NCBI GenBank assembly: GCA_038496445.1
Contig: JALMLS010000376.1
Location: forward strand, 186,001-250,000
Direction of reading: 5' to 3'
Source of the DNA: Trichosphaerium sp. ATCC 40318
Lineage: Eukaryota; Discosea; Flabellinia; Trichosidae
Length of the DNA stretch: 64,000 nt
Notes under the pieces: generated by a model
The model's database searches: none
The model's input: only the letters and a program-made list of their open reading frames with translations
What the model was told of the DNA's origin: nothing
Shown here: positions 12,828 through 23,201 of the stretch, piece after piece
Layout of the letters: every line of letters begins with the position of its first letter
How positions within the stretch are numbered: the stretch's first letter is position 1
Translations under genes and position numbers: made by a program

Positions 12828-13524
12828 ATGGCTGCATACTTAAAAAAACTATATAATGCTGCCACAGAAAAGGAATGGCGGATAGCGCTCACTGGGATGG
12901 AAAGCGTTGGTGTAAACGAAGTATTGATGTCTATGGTACCAGAGCTCAGAAATTCAGTATTAACCTGCACTACTTGTTGTGGTGTACAAACAGAGTTCTC
13001 ATCCAAACCATTTTTTGTCTACGTGTACGTTTCAGCAAACTTAAAGGCTCTCACTGATGTACTAAAATTGTTTTAAGTTTAACCCAAAATCCAGTAGAAA
13101 GACAACATAGTGCACTTCACTATGCGGTTTATAAACTCTGTCGTGGTGTAATTTATGTGGTAGACTCTGTAGATACATCCAAGCTAGATGACAGTACAAT
13201 GACCTTTTGTTTGCATATCATTAACTGTTATGATAGGTGCTCTTGCTTTTCAAAAATTGCTAAGACTTGATGAACTAAAAGATGCTGTGTTTTTGGTGCT
13301 TTCAAAAACTCAAGACGTAAGGACTATTGTACTTGTTTAAAGATAACAAATACATCTTCAAGGATAATGAAAAAGCGATGTCTGTAAAGGAAATAGGTGA
13401 GAGGTTTGGATTGGATGCTGTAACCTCACATGAATGTCATATCATTAGTTTTAGTGCTAGCTCTTCAAATGATGATTTGAACAAAGGATGGGAATGGCTA
13501 GTCAGTGTATTAACTGTATTCTAG
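12828..13524 (+). CDS. Degenerate Arf-like protein lacking GTP-binding motifs
   Basis: The fold is recognisable from the Arf/Arl pattern: EKEWRIALTGMESVGVNEVL (strand beta1 and P-loop position), RGVIYVVDSVDTSKLDD (Arf: LIFVVDSNDRER), LDELKDAVFLVLSKTQD (Arf: DELRDAVLLVFANKQD), and a C-terminus MSVKEIGERFGLDAV with ISFSASSSNDDLNKGWEWL (Arf: ATSGDGLYEGLDWL). The nucleotide-binding residues are replaced. The P-loop GxxxxGKT is GMESVGVN, so its Lys is gone; the WDVGGQ switch is read here as LTQNPVERQHS; and NKQD is SKTQD. At least four exons join in frame (introns near 12948-13010 and 13028-13081). Open frames over several exons argue against a recent pseudogene. A pseudo-GTPase role is inferred; binding partners are unknown. 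Confidence 0.68.
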
Positions 13525-13771
13525 TACATGATTGTTAAATATATTTCCTACAAGAGTGGGGAAACTACATTGTTTATTGTACAATCTAAAAGTATTTTGA
13601 ATCAAAAACTTTAGTAACTATTTTTTTTCTCTTTTTTTTCTTTTGGATTTTTTTTACTTTTTGTTGGCTTCTCTTTATCATATACTTTTATTTTCTATAT
13701 ACATTGTAGTGTTTGGTTTATCACAGCTACCCAACGACGTCTTAATTTTTTTTAGCATTAGTAGTGGTTCT

Positions 13772-14587
13772 CTAATTTGAAACACGCACTCTCATTACTC
13801 TCTTGTTTTCAATTGGTGGTTTTCCGTTTGAAACACTTACTCTTATCAGCCTCTTGTCTGGTCTCGGTGGTGATTTTCCGTTTGTAATACTTACTCTCGT
13901 TGCTCTTTTATTTTCTAATGGTGGTGGGGTTCTAAATGAACCAGATCGTGGTCTTGTCCTAAGAAGCTGGGCTCTACCGTTTTTGGACTAAAATAAAAGA
14001 CAAATCAACATCTAAGTCGACTTTATCGGCATTAAGCTCACCACATTCTTAACCAACACGTGTCTTATAGCAAGAAACCACGTTTCTACTTCTTTTTTAT
14101 CAAGTGAACCAAAATAAAACGTATCCTAGTAAAGTAAGTTGATTGAAAAAAAAGGGAGCACAAATGTACAATTATAAAAAACTTTTGAGAAGACGTACTT
14201 CAGAAAGCCCAATAATAAGACGATTTTGTCCAACGCCACTGTGTGAGTAATCTCTATATTCCATAGATAAATAACAATTGTTGGCTATAGTTAAGACGCC
14301 TAAAGGTTCTTCACCAGCCTAATTATAACAAAAAATAAGCTGATTTGAAGTAGAAATCTAAGAAGAAAAAAAAGCAATCATATCCAACGCACCTCATCCG
14401 ATTTAGAGTACGCTAATTTACCATCTAAATCAAAAAAAAACTATTGTCAGAAATTTCTATCTTTAAAATAGATCACGTGGTATAGAAACGTACTATGCAT
14501 GAGTTGTAGGTAACGTCTCTTCCAGTTTTTGCCTCTTTTTTTTTTCATCATGAACCCATCCAAAATACAATCAGTGCCTACCCTCAT
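13772..14587 (-). CDS. Small PH-domain protein with C-terminal repeat tail
   Basis: The start at 14587 gives MRVGTDCILDGFMMKKKRG, then KNWKRRYLQLMH joined by an intron (about 14550-14453) to IFFDLDGKLAYSKSDE. This is the beta-strand pattern of a pleckstrin homology domain, closed by SEDTFYFGSLDKKEVETWFL and AIRHVL, with the invariant helix Trp. PH domains bind phosphoinositides or proteins at membranes; the basic KKKRGKNWKRR loop fits phosphoinositide binding. After the domain comes a basic tail with three imperfect copies of a unit like NKRxxRVSxxNGKxPP (13940-13772), ending in RVMRVRVSN. The N-terminus before the domain is very short. The tail repeat is also visible at DNA level. No catalytic domain is present, so it may be an adaptor. 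Confidence 0.72.
13790..13930 (-). repeat. Imperfect coding repeats in PH-protein tail
   Basis: Segments of the form tttccgtttg(a/t)aa(t/c)acttactct recur about every 57 bp (near 13820 and 13877), with a shorter related copy near 13775. They encode NGKxPP...KRxxRVS units. The in-frame repetition suggests expansion by unequal exchange within the exon. Confidence 0.6.
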
Positions 14588-14981
14588 GGTCAATAAAGCG
14601 GTTACGAAGTGTTATAAAAGCGATAACACCAATGTAAAACATAGAAGTGATTTTTTTTCAAAAATATGAATACATTGAATGCAGTGAGCGCCTAGCAATG
14701 TTGTCTTATTTTACAGAAAAAGTTAATTCAGAAACAATCGTTATTTCTCGAGATTAATCAAGTTCGATTGAATAAATAACTCCCACGCACCCAAAGTGGT
14801 CATTCACATGGAGTTTAATAAGTAACAAATGTAATAAAAACCACGAGTCACGTGGTGGAAAGCGAAACGTTACAATTTTTTTTCTTTTTTCATGAAGTCA
14901 AGATGCTTCACGCTTGATAATAGCATGAAAACTGACGTACTGTAACTCTAGGTAGTACACTTTTATTAAATGCAAATCCTT
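14588..14981. other. Intergenic region, no gene seen
   Basis: This lies between the start of the PH gene and the stop of the PP2-like gene, both on the minus strand. It is AT-rich with poly-T runs and contains a CACGTG (about 14849). It probably holds the PH gene promoter. No ORF with coding character was found. Confidence 0.4.
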
Positions 14982-16037
14982 CTATACTTCTATAGAAGGC
15001 TTTTCTGGCGTTACCTCTGGCACACAGGGCTTTACAGTAGGTTCAAGAGCTACGTAATCGATCATGAGACCGTATCTAGGTTATTTTTTTAACGATGATC
15101 ACAGGTAAATGTGAATACGTACTTCCAATCAAGGTGTGCTTGTTCTATAGATACAAATACTTCACAGTGAGCGGTGGGTACATGTATTGTACCTACGTCT
15201 AAATCGAACCAGTTGTCTAAAAGTTACCTCAATAAAGAAACCAAACCAATGTTTTGTTGTGATTAAAAAATGTACTTATGGTCTTTCCTGCTGTTGCTGG
15301 TATCCAATGAAACACATGATAACTATCACAAAATTTTCTGGAATGGTGTTACATAATTGAGTAAACTACTATTACGTACTCTCCTTTTTGTGGCTCAGCT
15401 TCTAAATACGACTTCTTTTTTAGGTTAGGTCGTGGATTTACTTTTGCGCTAAACTGCATTGTCCCAAGCTCAAAATCTGGCGCTAGTTTTAATCTCCATA
15501 CTATTTTATACCACCCAGGAGACCAGACGTTCAAACTACCTGTAATCAAGCTTAATAACAATTGGTTTTTCTTGAAGATAAAAAAATACCTTCAACAAGT
15601 ATTCTATTCATCTCTCTGATATGTAGCACGGCCTTACCAACGCTATCATAATCGTTCACCATAGACGCTACAATAGATTTAGCTATTAACCTCATGTGGT
15701 ACTTCATAATGAGGCTCAGACACTAACCTTGAACAATTTTTGTAGTTGGATTCTTGGCCATTAAATGTAAGATAAAGAATGACGTCCTCCTGCGTTTACG
15801 GCGCTGGTTGTGTTCCTTATTACGCCTTTTTCGCTTTCCTGGTCTAGCACAGCAACTGGCTAGACAACGCTTGGCCTCATCTACTTGGGAGGTTAACAAA
15901 ACTAAGAGCTGTGCGCACGTACACAGGCTGATATACAAGTTGCGCACGTTTGAGTGTGCTCTCCGCGCATCTTCGTTGATTGTGAAGTGGTTAGAAATCA
16001 ACGAGCTCCACAGCAGGCGTTGACCAGAGGACGGCAA
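14982..16037 (-). CDS. Phloem protein 2 (Nictaba-like) domain protein, 5' end uncertain
   Basis: The C-terminal half matches the order of the PP2/Nictaba lectin domain: SVGKAVLHIREMNRIL, LNVWSPGWYKIVWRLKL (about 15540-15480), FELGTMQFSAKVNPRP, FDLDVGTIHVPTAHCEVFVS (about 15210-15160), and HLDWKYGLMIDYVALEP (about 15130-15045), which resembles the PP2 ending GHWKGGLIIQGIEIRP. PP2 domains in plants bind N-glycans and often follow an F-box. Upstream, LWSSLISNHF and NLYISLCTCAQ resemble the linker between F-box and PP2, and a basic KRKRRNK/RRKRRR cluster is a possible nuclear signal. I could not find a convincing ATG or F-box exon: the open frame reaches back to about 16060, then hits a stop that may be intronic. 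The family is mainly known from plants, so this is noteworthy. Confidence 0.55.
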
Positions 16038-16431
16038 GTTACATACTTGACGTAAGGTACTGCTTGCCTACATTCGCCCTGTAAGCAAGATAACGAATGA
16101 CAATTGTAACAGGTCACACAAAACGAGTCAATACCACTCACGCACCTCACTCAGAGCGCATACATCAGCTGCAGACATGCCATAGCCACAAACGTGAGCT
16201 GTACAAAGTTACACTTTTCTAATTCTGCAAATTAGCGTACCTATAACTTCACAAGGAAGCGAATGTAGCGCCTAAGGCCATTAGAATAAATTTAACTAGT
16301 GACGTTCATACCATGTACAACCACAGTGATAATAGATGGCGTGGTAGTTGTAAATATGCGTAAACGGTTCACCTCAGGCGAGCAACAGTAATATTGCTGA
16401 AGTCAATTCTATTCTGGCGTACAGTGCTGAA
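16038..16431. other. Divergent intergenic/5' region (PP2-like and SLX1)
   Basis: About 390 bp lie upstream of both genes. Part may encode a missing first exon of the PP2-like gene, since acceptor-like AGs occur near its open frame. No other coding signal was seen. Confidence 0.35.
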
Positions 16432-17768
16432 ATGGCAACCCCTAAAGCACGGTTTTTTAGCTCGTACCTACTAACGTCATTGGATGTCCCTCGATATAAG
16501 AATTTCACTTACGTTGGTACGTTACAAAAAATTCCGCACTTTTTTTGCTAATAAGTTGTCCAAAGGCTTCACCACACATCCCAAACGCAGAATACGCCAA
16601 CATAACGGTGAAATTAAAGGTGGAGCCGTTTACACATCTACCAAACGACCCTGGTCAGTTATTTCGCCGAAAATACAATCTTAACATACTCTACAGGGAA
16701 ATGGTCGTAGTTGTATACGGTTTACCAACAAAAGCACTCGCACTGTCTTTTGAGTGGTCGTGGCAACATCCAAACGAAGCAAAAGGCATACGGGAGCGAC
16801 TACAACGCCTCAAAATAGGCAACACTCATAAATTACGCGGTAGAATTCGGTGCGCATATTTTAACCACCCTGCAGTTACTTATGCAGTCTATTGTCTCCT
16901 TTTTTTGGCGCGCTAAGCTGGTTTTTTGAATCCTGATTTTTGAATAGTATTTTGTTTGAGCTTCTTCAAACATCTCCATGGAACAAACTACCGCTAACAG
17001 TACACTGGACAACCGATAAATACCATTCCTTTCTAGAAAAATGCCCTCCATTACCAAGAAACCTTAGGTACTTTACACTCTAATAACCATCAAATACACA
17101 TCCCGTAACGTTGTTATAGAACAACCATAGCACCGCTCGATGAAATATATATTTACAAGCTTGGTAACCAAGAACTTCTAGAGTTGACTGACCTTGATGG
17201 TACAAAGCCAAAGGAGCTCCATTCTCTTGAAGTTGTCTAATGTTTTTTATGACGTAGATGATGTTTTGCACATTATACCATCGTGTATCTTATGCAAGGA
17301 TGTCATAGAAGGATATAGCCTGCAATGTGATCATTTGAACTGCGCAATGAGAGCTCATATACGCTGTTTGTCTGGGTAAGTACCAATTACGCCAAAAATG
17401 TGTAAACATCTGAAGTTCTTGCTAATACCGTCCCAGTTGGTTTTTAAAAGATAAAAAAGATACATTAATGCCATCTGGTGGAAGGTGTCCAGAGTGTAAT
17501 GGAACCTTGGATTGGTCAAGTACGTGTCAAAACAAGTTACATAAGACATTAACATCAACCATTAGGATTGATCGCCACAAAGAAGGTTGTTATGCCTCCA
17601 ACTCAGTATGATGACCTACCCGACAGTGTTCTTTCTGATTACGAGCCGCTTAGTCCTCTAGCGGATGTATCAAACAAAATAAACAACCCACACAAGCGGT
17701 CTTCGAAAAGTGATGGTGTAAATAATACCCGAGCTAAGAGATCGCGGATTGTGCTCGATCTACTGTAA
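16432..17768 (+). CDS. SLX1: SLX1 structure-specific endonuclease subunit
   Basis: The start at 16432 gives [18 protein letters not shown]. Splicing out about 16515-16569 yields [20 protein letters not shown], and removing about 16652-16696 yields [20 protein letters not shown] followed by [14 protein letters not shown]. These are the GIY-YIG nuclease hallmarks of SLX1: [19 protein letters not shown], and the catalytic Glu in FEW. A C-terminal C4HC3 (PHD/RING-like) finger follows: [28 protein letters not shown], then [11 protein letters not shown] (about 17285-17510). SLX1 with SLX4 cuts branched DNA such as Holliday junctions and flaps in the nucleus. The tail ([23 protein letters not shown]) is specific to this protein. 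The middle exon at about 16875-17090 is less certain. The ELP3 gene follows 155 bp downstream on the same strand. Confidence 0.88.
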
Positions 17769-17922
17769 ACTACAAAAACCTTTGTAAAATAGATAAAAAT
17801 GTACATAATCGACAAGGCTGCTTAACCTTCGCATATCAAATATTATTTATTTTAAACGGCATTGTTGTTTGTAGCATTGTCGCTTTATCCGGTAATTTTC
17901 TCAGTACGTTGTGGTAGCAATC

Positions 17923-20209
17923 ATGGCAACCAAAATGAAAAAAAGAAAGGGACCAAAGGCTCCAAGTACGCGTTTTTTTACGTATTAGACCATCAATTAA
18001 CCAAATAAAGAGCGTAAGGTCGATCAGGCTCAGGCTTACGTAAAAACAATCGCCGATGTTGTAACTGAGTTGATTAAAACGTATAAACAAGGTCAGCAGT
18101 TACAGAAATTAAAATAACCTAAAAAGTAACAGGCAAACCCTTTAACTTGAATTCAACTGGCCTGGCGTGTGCCCGTCGCAATCACTGCTCAAAACAACCA
18201 AAAAGAATTGAAATTATTGCTGCCATTCCAGAAGAATACAAAAAGGTCCTCATACCCATTATAAAAGCGAAGCCAGTGCGCACAGCATCAGGGGTACAAT
18301 TACGTTCAATAACACAATTACCAACTCTCGTTAGATCGCCGTAGTAGCAGTAATGTGCAAACCACATCGTTGTCCTCACATTGCAATGACTGGAAACGTT
18401 TGCGTGTACGTTTAAACCAAAAAACCCTTAAACGCCTCGAAAACAACCCACATATAGTTATTACGCGTACTGACACCCTATCAAGCTATTGTCCGGGTGG
18501 TCCAGACTCAGACTTTGAATACAGTACACAAGCATACACTGGATACGAACCAACGTCAATGCGTGCTATTAGAGCCCGTTACAACCCATACCTACAAACA
18601 AGAAACCGTGTAGATCAATTGACACGCCTGGGACACGCTGTAGATAAAGTAGAATTTATTCTTATGGGAGGAACATTCATGTCACTACCAGCAGATTACC
18701 GTGATTACTTTATAAGAAATCTACATGATGCATTATCAGGACATAGCTCTAATAACGTAGCTGAGGCTGTAAAGTATGGTGAGCAGTCTAATACAAAGTG
18801 TATTGGTCTTACAATAGAGACACGTCCTGATTATTGTTTGAAGCCTCATTTGACACAAATGTTAATGTATGTGTACCTTATTTTAGCTCTTCATCATTTT
18901 TTGAGTGCTGTGGTGTTGTAGGATTTACTGACATATTTTTTTTAACTAGATATGGTTGTACACGTTTAGAAATTGGTGTACAATCTGTATATGAGGATGT
19001 AGCACGTGATACTAATAGAGGACATACTGTTCGCGCTGTACAAGAGTGTTTCCATTTGGCAAAGGATTCTGGGTTTAAGGTTATTGCGCATATGATGCCT
19101 GATTTGCCTAACACTGGATGGGAACGCGATTTGAACGGATTTAAGGTAATGTTTTTTTACCGTAGACTTCTGGTTTTTTCTGACGTTTTGGTTTAAAGGA
19201 GTACTTTGAGAATCCAGGATTCCGTTCTGATGGTCTTAAAATTTATCCAACACTTGTTATCCGTGGTACTGGACTTTATGAGCTTTGGAAAACTGGTAAA
19301 TATAAGAATTATCATCCAGATGAGTTAGTTGGTATGTCATTCTTCTTTTTGATGACTTCTTGTCTAACGCCTCGGTATAGACTTGATTGCTAAACTTTTG
19401 GCTCTGGTACCACCATGGACACGTATTTACAGGATACAACGTGATATACCAATGCCTCTCGTGTCATCTGGTGTGGAATACGGTAACTTGAGGCAACTAT
19501 GCCTTAAAAGAATGGACGACTTGGGTTTGAAATGCCGAGATGTTAGAACACGTGAAGTCGGCATTAAAGATATTCATCATAAAGTACAACCAGATCAAGT
19601 CGAGCTTATACGTAGGGATTATGTAGCTAATGGTGGATGGGAGACATTTTTGTCTTATGAGGATCCAGAGCAAGATATCTTGATTGGTCTTTTACGTCTT
19701 CGTAAAACAAGTGACCAAGCATTTAGACCAGAACTTAAAGGTAACACTGCAATTGTCCGCGAATTGCACGTGTATGGTACGTTCTTTTTTTGTCCTCTTT
19801 GTTCCACACTAGAACCGAGTGTTTGCTTGTGTATAGTATCGTAGTAGTACACAAAACAAGTTGTTACCTACCAATGCTATTTTTTTTTTTCAATTTGGTG
19901 GAGCAAAATAACTCGTCCTCTCGTTACTTTTTTTTGGTGGTGTAATCGATTTTTTAAGGTACTGCCATTCCTATTCATGGAAGAGATAACTCCAAATTTC
20001 AACATCAAGGGTTTGGTTCTTTGCTCATGGAAGAAGCAGAGCGTATTGCAAGGGAAGAATATGGTGCAACAAAACTTGCTGTAATCTCCGGTGTTGGCGT
20101 ACGCCACTATTATCGCAAACTTGGCTACGGTATGCCCCCTTTTGTTATAGATCACGGGTTTGACTGTTTTTTAGAGCTTGATGGACCATATATGGCAAAG
20201 GAGTTGTAA
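17923..20209 (+). CDS. ELP3: Elongator complex catalytic subunit ELP3
   Basis: Start at 17923 ([15 protein letters not shown]). Exons in order show the N-terminal [17 protein letters not shown] and [20 protein letters not shown]; the radical-SAM core with [28 protein letters not shown] (cysteine motif split by an intron at about 18407-18484) and [13 protein letters not shown]; then [67 protein letters not shown]; and the acetyltransferase domain with [36 protein letters not shown] and [10 protein letters not shown] (last intron about 20130-20174). ELP3 performs the acetyl-dependent modification of wobble uridines (cm5U) in tRNA. Sequence conservation with other eukaryotes is very high, and no key residue appears missing. 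Confidence 0.96.
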
Positions 20210-20840
20210 GAACATGTTAATAAGTAAAACTCTGTATAGATTTAGCGCCTTACAACGCTATTAACAAAAATGCTTATGTAAATGTCATTTTGACTTTTTG
20301 GGTATTTTGTGCACGTGAAAACTACAAAAATGATCTGATCTATGGCTCCCCAGATGAGTTGGCGTAAATCCTACCTACAACACAAACGTTAGTTTTGCTC
20401 CAGGATCCGGAGTACGGAGGAATTGTTTGAAAGCTCTAGACTAGAGTTCTCCATAGTTTTCATTTTTACGAGAATGATCTTTTATGCTGTGTAGTTTTTG
20501 GAAGCCATGGTCTTGGCCATACAGGCTGTCTGTTCTCAGTGTTTTTTGTTACTACGACATTTACGGCCAAGTCTGTTGAAACGAATTTAAAGAAATTGGC
20601 CATGTTCTAAATTACTTCTTTTCTGACGCGTTTTCCGTGATTATGTTCGCGACTTAGTTAAGCTCTCGGTTCACGTGGGCTAAATGCTGTTTGTATTATT
20701 TGTGTTACCTTATAATAGTGCACAACTGGAGCGCAATGCTGCAGTTATTATTTTCACAGGGATATCGTCATTGTGAATGAGTACCCACTATTGTAGAACG
20801 CTTTCCGACACACAACATCAAGTATCAGAATATTGTAAAA
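20210..20840. other. Intergenic region, no gene seen
   Basis: About 630 bp downstream of ELP3. It is AT-rich, contains two CACGTG palindromes (about 20311 and 20672), and has no ORF that extends by plausible splicing. It may hold the promoter of the following small gene. Confidence 0.4.
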
Positions 20841-21401
20841 ATGACAGCCAACATATGGTTCCCCGAAGAAGCAGAGGAATTAAAACGCAAGAAAAAGAAG
20901 AAATCATCAAAAATAGCAAAGCGAAGGAAACACGAAAGGTGCGTTTTTGTCTATGGGTATCCAACTCTTTTAATAACATATGCTTTAATAGACTAGCATG
21001 GAGTACTCCTGTCACCGTTACCGACTATAAGACGACTAGGCTGCGTGCACTTGCTTCAGAATACAACACAATACATAACAAAGTCGAGAGGCCAAAGCTA
21101 GACTTGCGGAACATGTACAATGCGCTTCCACCTCCTCCAAAACAAAAATATAAATCTGGCGATACTGTGTACAAGAAACCTAAACGACAAAGACGCCATG
21201 TTAGGGCGTTTAGTGCAAGTCAAGCACTACCAAAACCAAAAAAAAAAAAGAAGAGGTAAGTTGTAATCACGTGTTAATGTAGGTATTCTTACTAATAATA
21301 TTCGTAGGAGACCACAATCAATATACTTGGAGTATACAAAGAAAAACTCAAAACCACGTAAGCCTCCAGGATACTCAGAGGAATACGTAGAAAAAATGTA
21401 A
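20841..21401 (+). CDS. Unrecognised small lysine-rich protein
   Basis: Three exons join cleanly. MTANIWFPEEAEELKRKKKK...HER is joined across about 20938-20993 (GTGCG...ATAG) to LAWSTPVTVTDYKTTRLRAL and NMYNALPPPPKQKYKSGDTV, ending KALPKPKKKKKR-like basic sequence; a second intron (about 21257-21307) leads to PQSIYLEYTKKNSKPRKPPG and YSEEYVEKM. About 150 residues, with no signal peptide or TM. Lysine/arginine clusters at both ends suggest nuclear or nucleolar location or RNA binding (inference). I do not recognise a family. The longer single-frame ORF beginning at 20777 was rejected because it reads through the first intron in another frame. Confidence 0.6.
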
Positions 21402-21618
21402 ATAACAAAAAAGCTACATGCAATTGAATATTGTCTATGAACGTGTTTGTTTAATTGTTCAGAGTATTGACAGTTTTCATACTTTACTCCTTTTAGAGAA
21501 CAAAAAATTCTGTATTTTCACGTGAGCTTAAGTGTGGTGCGGTGTAATTAAGTCGAAAAAAAGGGTATTTGAGTTTATTTTTTCTTGGAACGCTTGTAAA
21601 TGCCGCCAAAGCGAATCA

Positions 21619-22789
21619 ATGTTAAAGAGCGTAAGCGTGCTCAACAGAAAACGGACACTTACACCCCTTGTTAACGAAGAAGCGCCAAAAACTGTTTGAA
21701 ACGCTTAATGTGAACCCAAAACGCTTTCCTACTAAAACAGTAGCCTCCGATGATACAATTGCCAATATACTTACTAACCAAGTACGAGAGGTTCTCCAAT
21801 TCCTCATCTCAATGCCCTAGTGCACTGAAAGGGATCCATTAATATTCTACCAACTGATAAAGAAAGAAAACGTAATGTAAGTCCTTGCTAACTGAGTCAA
21901 TCTGACTTTTATTGACAGTGTAAAGAAAGTTATTTTGGCATTTGCAAATGGACTCGTGTACTATGCCCTGGGAGCTAGGAAATATCTCGGCATCTCAACA
22001 GCTAAGGTATCATTAACTTCAGCTCAGTTCCCTGATACAATGGTGTTCATACAAACAACATCACAACCGCAAAGTTAAAGCGGAACGTTGAACCGCAAAG
22101 TTAAAGCGGAACGTTGTACGTACACGTGATATTGATTCTAAAAGTTCTTACGCAAAGACTTCTAGAGTAGCATGGCAGGATAAAACACAACCAATGCAAT
22201 GTCCTCTTGTTGCTGACATCAAAACAGAGAAAGACCCAGCAGAGCCAAGTGTGGAGTTGCCTCTAGAAGAGCAGGTTATGAACTTGTCTGAAGCAAAAAC
22301 AAAGAATTTACTAAAACAATTATTCAAAAAAGAAACCCAGATGCTTTAGAGACAACAAAGAAACTACTTGAATCAGAAGGGAAATCATACTTGACAATAA
22401 ACCTCAATTTGAGTAAAATATTAGACATCTTTGCTGCAGAGATAGATTCCATCCATGAGTTTTTGATGGAAGAGTTCCATGCTTTTGGAGATACAGAAGA
22501 TATAATACCTTGCTATGTTGACTTTGAAATGAACAACCATCCTAGAGAAGATATAGACAAGTACAAAACGGATATTACTAGAGTGTATGAATCATTAAAA
22601 GGATGGAAAAGATGTGAATTGTCTGAAACAAATGATACAAAAATCCCACGGAATAGGCGTTTGGATTGCTTCGTAGATGACACAAGTAAAAATAAAATCG
22701 CATTCTTCTTTGGAAACGAAGGTGGCTTGGACGACGTGGAAGTAATACTTATGCAACTTGGAGGATTGGTAATGATTCTAGGTAACTAA
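21619..22789 (+). CDS. Unrecognised protein, multi-exon
   Basis: Frame continuity across five short introns supports a real gene. MLKS is joined (about 21631-21679) to KRQKLFETLNVNPKRFPTKT; ILTNQ joins CTERDPLIFYQLIKKEN; then KKVILAFANGLVYYALGARK. An intron from 22014 to the acceptor at about 22100 joins GISTAK to LKRNVVRTRDIDSKSS. A 47-nt intron at about 22287-22332 joins VMN to LNPDALETTKKLLESEGKS, and the last exon reads ILDIFAAEIDSIHEFLMEEF...LGGLVMILGN. No known domain, TM segment or signal peptide was identified; the C-terminal part is acidic with alternating hydrophobics. A possible 3' extension exists because the stop overlaps a GTAACT donor-like sequence. The start could alternatively be MPPKRINVKER at 21600. 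Confidence 0.55.
22065..22116 (+). repeat. Perfect 26-bp tandem duplication containing a splice acceptor
   Basis: The unit aaccgcaaagttaaagcgga followed by acgttg occurs twice head to tail (22065-22090 and 22091-22116) with no mismatch. Each copy contains gcaaag/ttaaag. The deduced reading frame needs the acceptor of the second copy. Confidence 0.9.
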
Positions 22790-23201
22790 ACAAAACCTCA
22801 AAGTTTGTTGTTTACAGTGACCATTGTTAGGTGTATATTGTGAACATCCGTTTGTATTTTGTAACGCCTTCACATATGAGAATAGTAAAGGCTCTGCAGA
22901 TTATCTAGGAATCGAACAAACGTAAACTCAAAGAAACTGTCTGAGAAAGCGATGAATTTGTTCGACTTATACATTTATGAGTATGAAGGATTGACTTAAT
23001 TAAGACTTGACACCACGCGCAGTAAGTATGGAGAGACACTATTTGGCACTATACAAACCACCCCCATTGTGTATTGTGTCTGATACTTGGTTTAACTTTT
23101 GGATAATAAATCCACTAACACCTGCAGGATAACTGATAGGTTTACTGCTAATGGAATAATGAAGTCAAGTGATTTCCTTTATTTTGTCATTATGGTTCTT
23201 T
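22790..23201. other. Convergent intergenic region
   Basis: This lies between two convergent genes (unknown protein and GH5). AT-rich, presumably both 3' UTRs. A small extra 3' exon of the upstream gene is possible after 22827, but I could not join one convincingly. Confidence 0.35.

Noticed and set aside
20777-21259. 160-codon single ORF on the plus strand
   Set aside because: Its first half is in a different frame from the spliced product and reads through a GTGCG...ATAG intron; composition before 20841 is not coding-like.
21631-21647. A 17-nt mini-intron (gtaagcgtgctcaacag)
   Set aside because: A normal 49-nt intron with a start at 21619 explains the frame; 17 nt would be far below all other introns here.
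22270-22400. Apparent frameshift (pseudogene) in the unknown gene at 21619-22789
   Set aside because: Removing a 47-nt GT...AG intron (about 22287-22332) with a CTAAAAC branch-like sequence restores one frame (VMN-LNPDALETTKK), so no lesion is needed.
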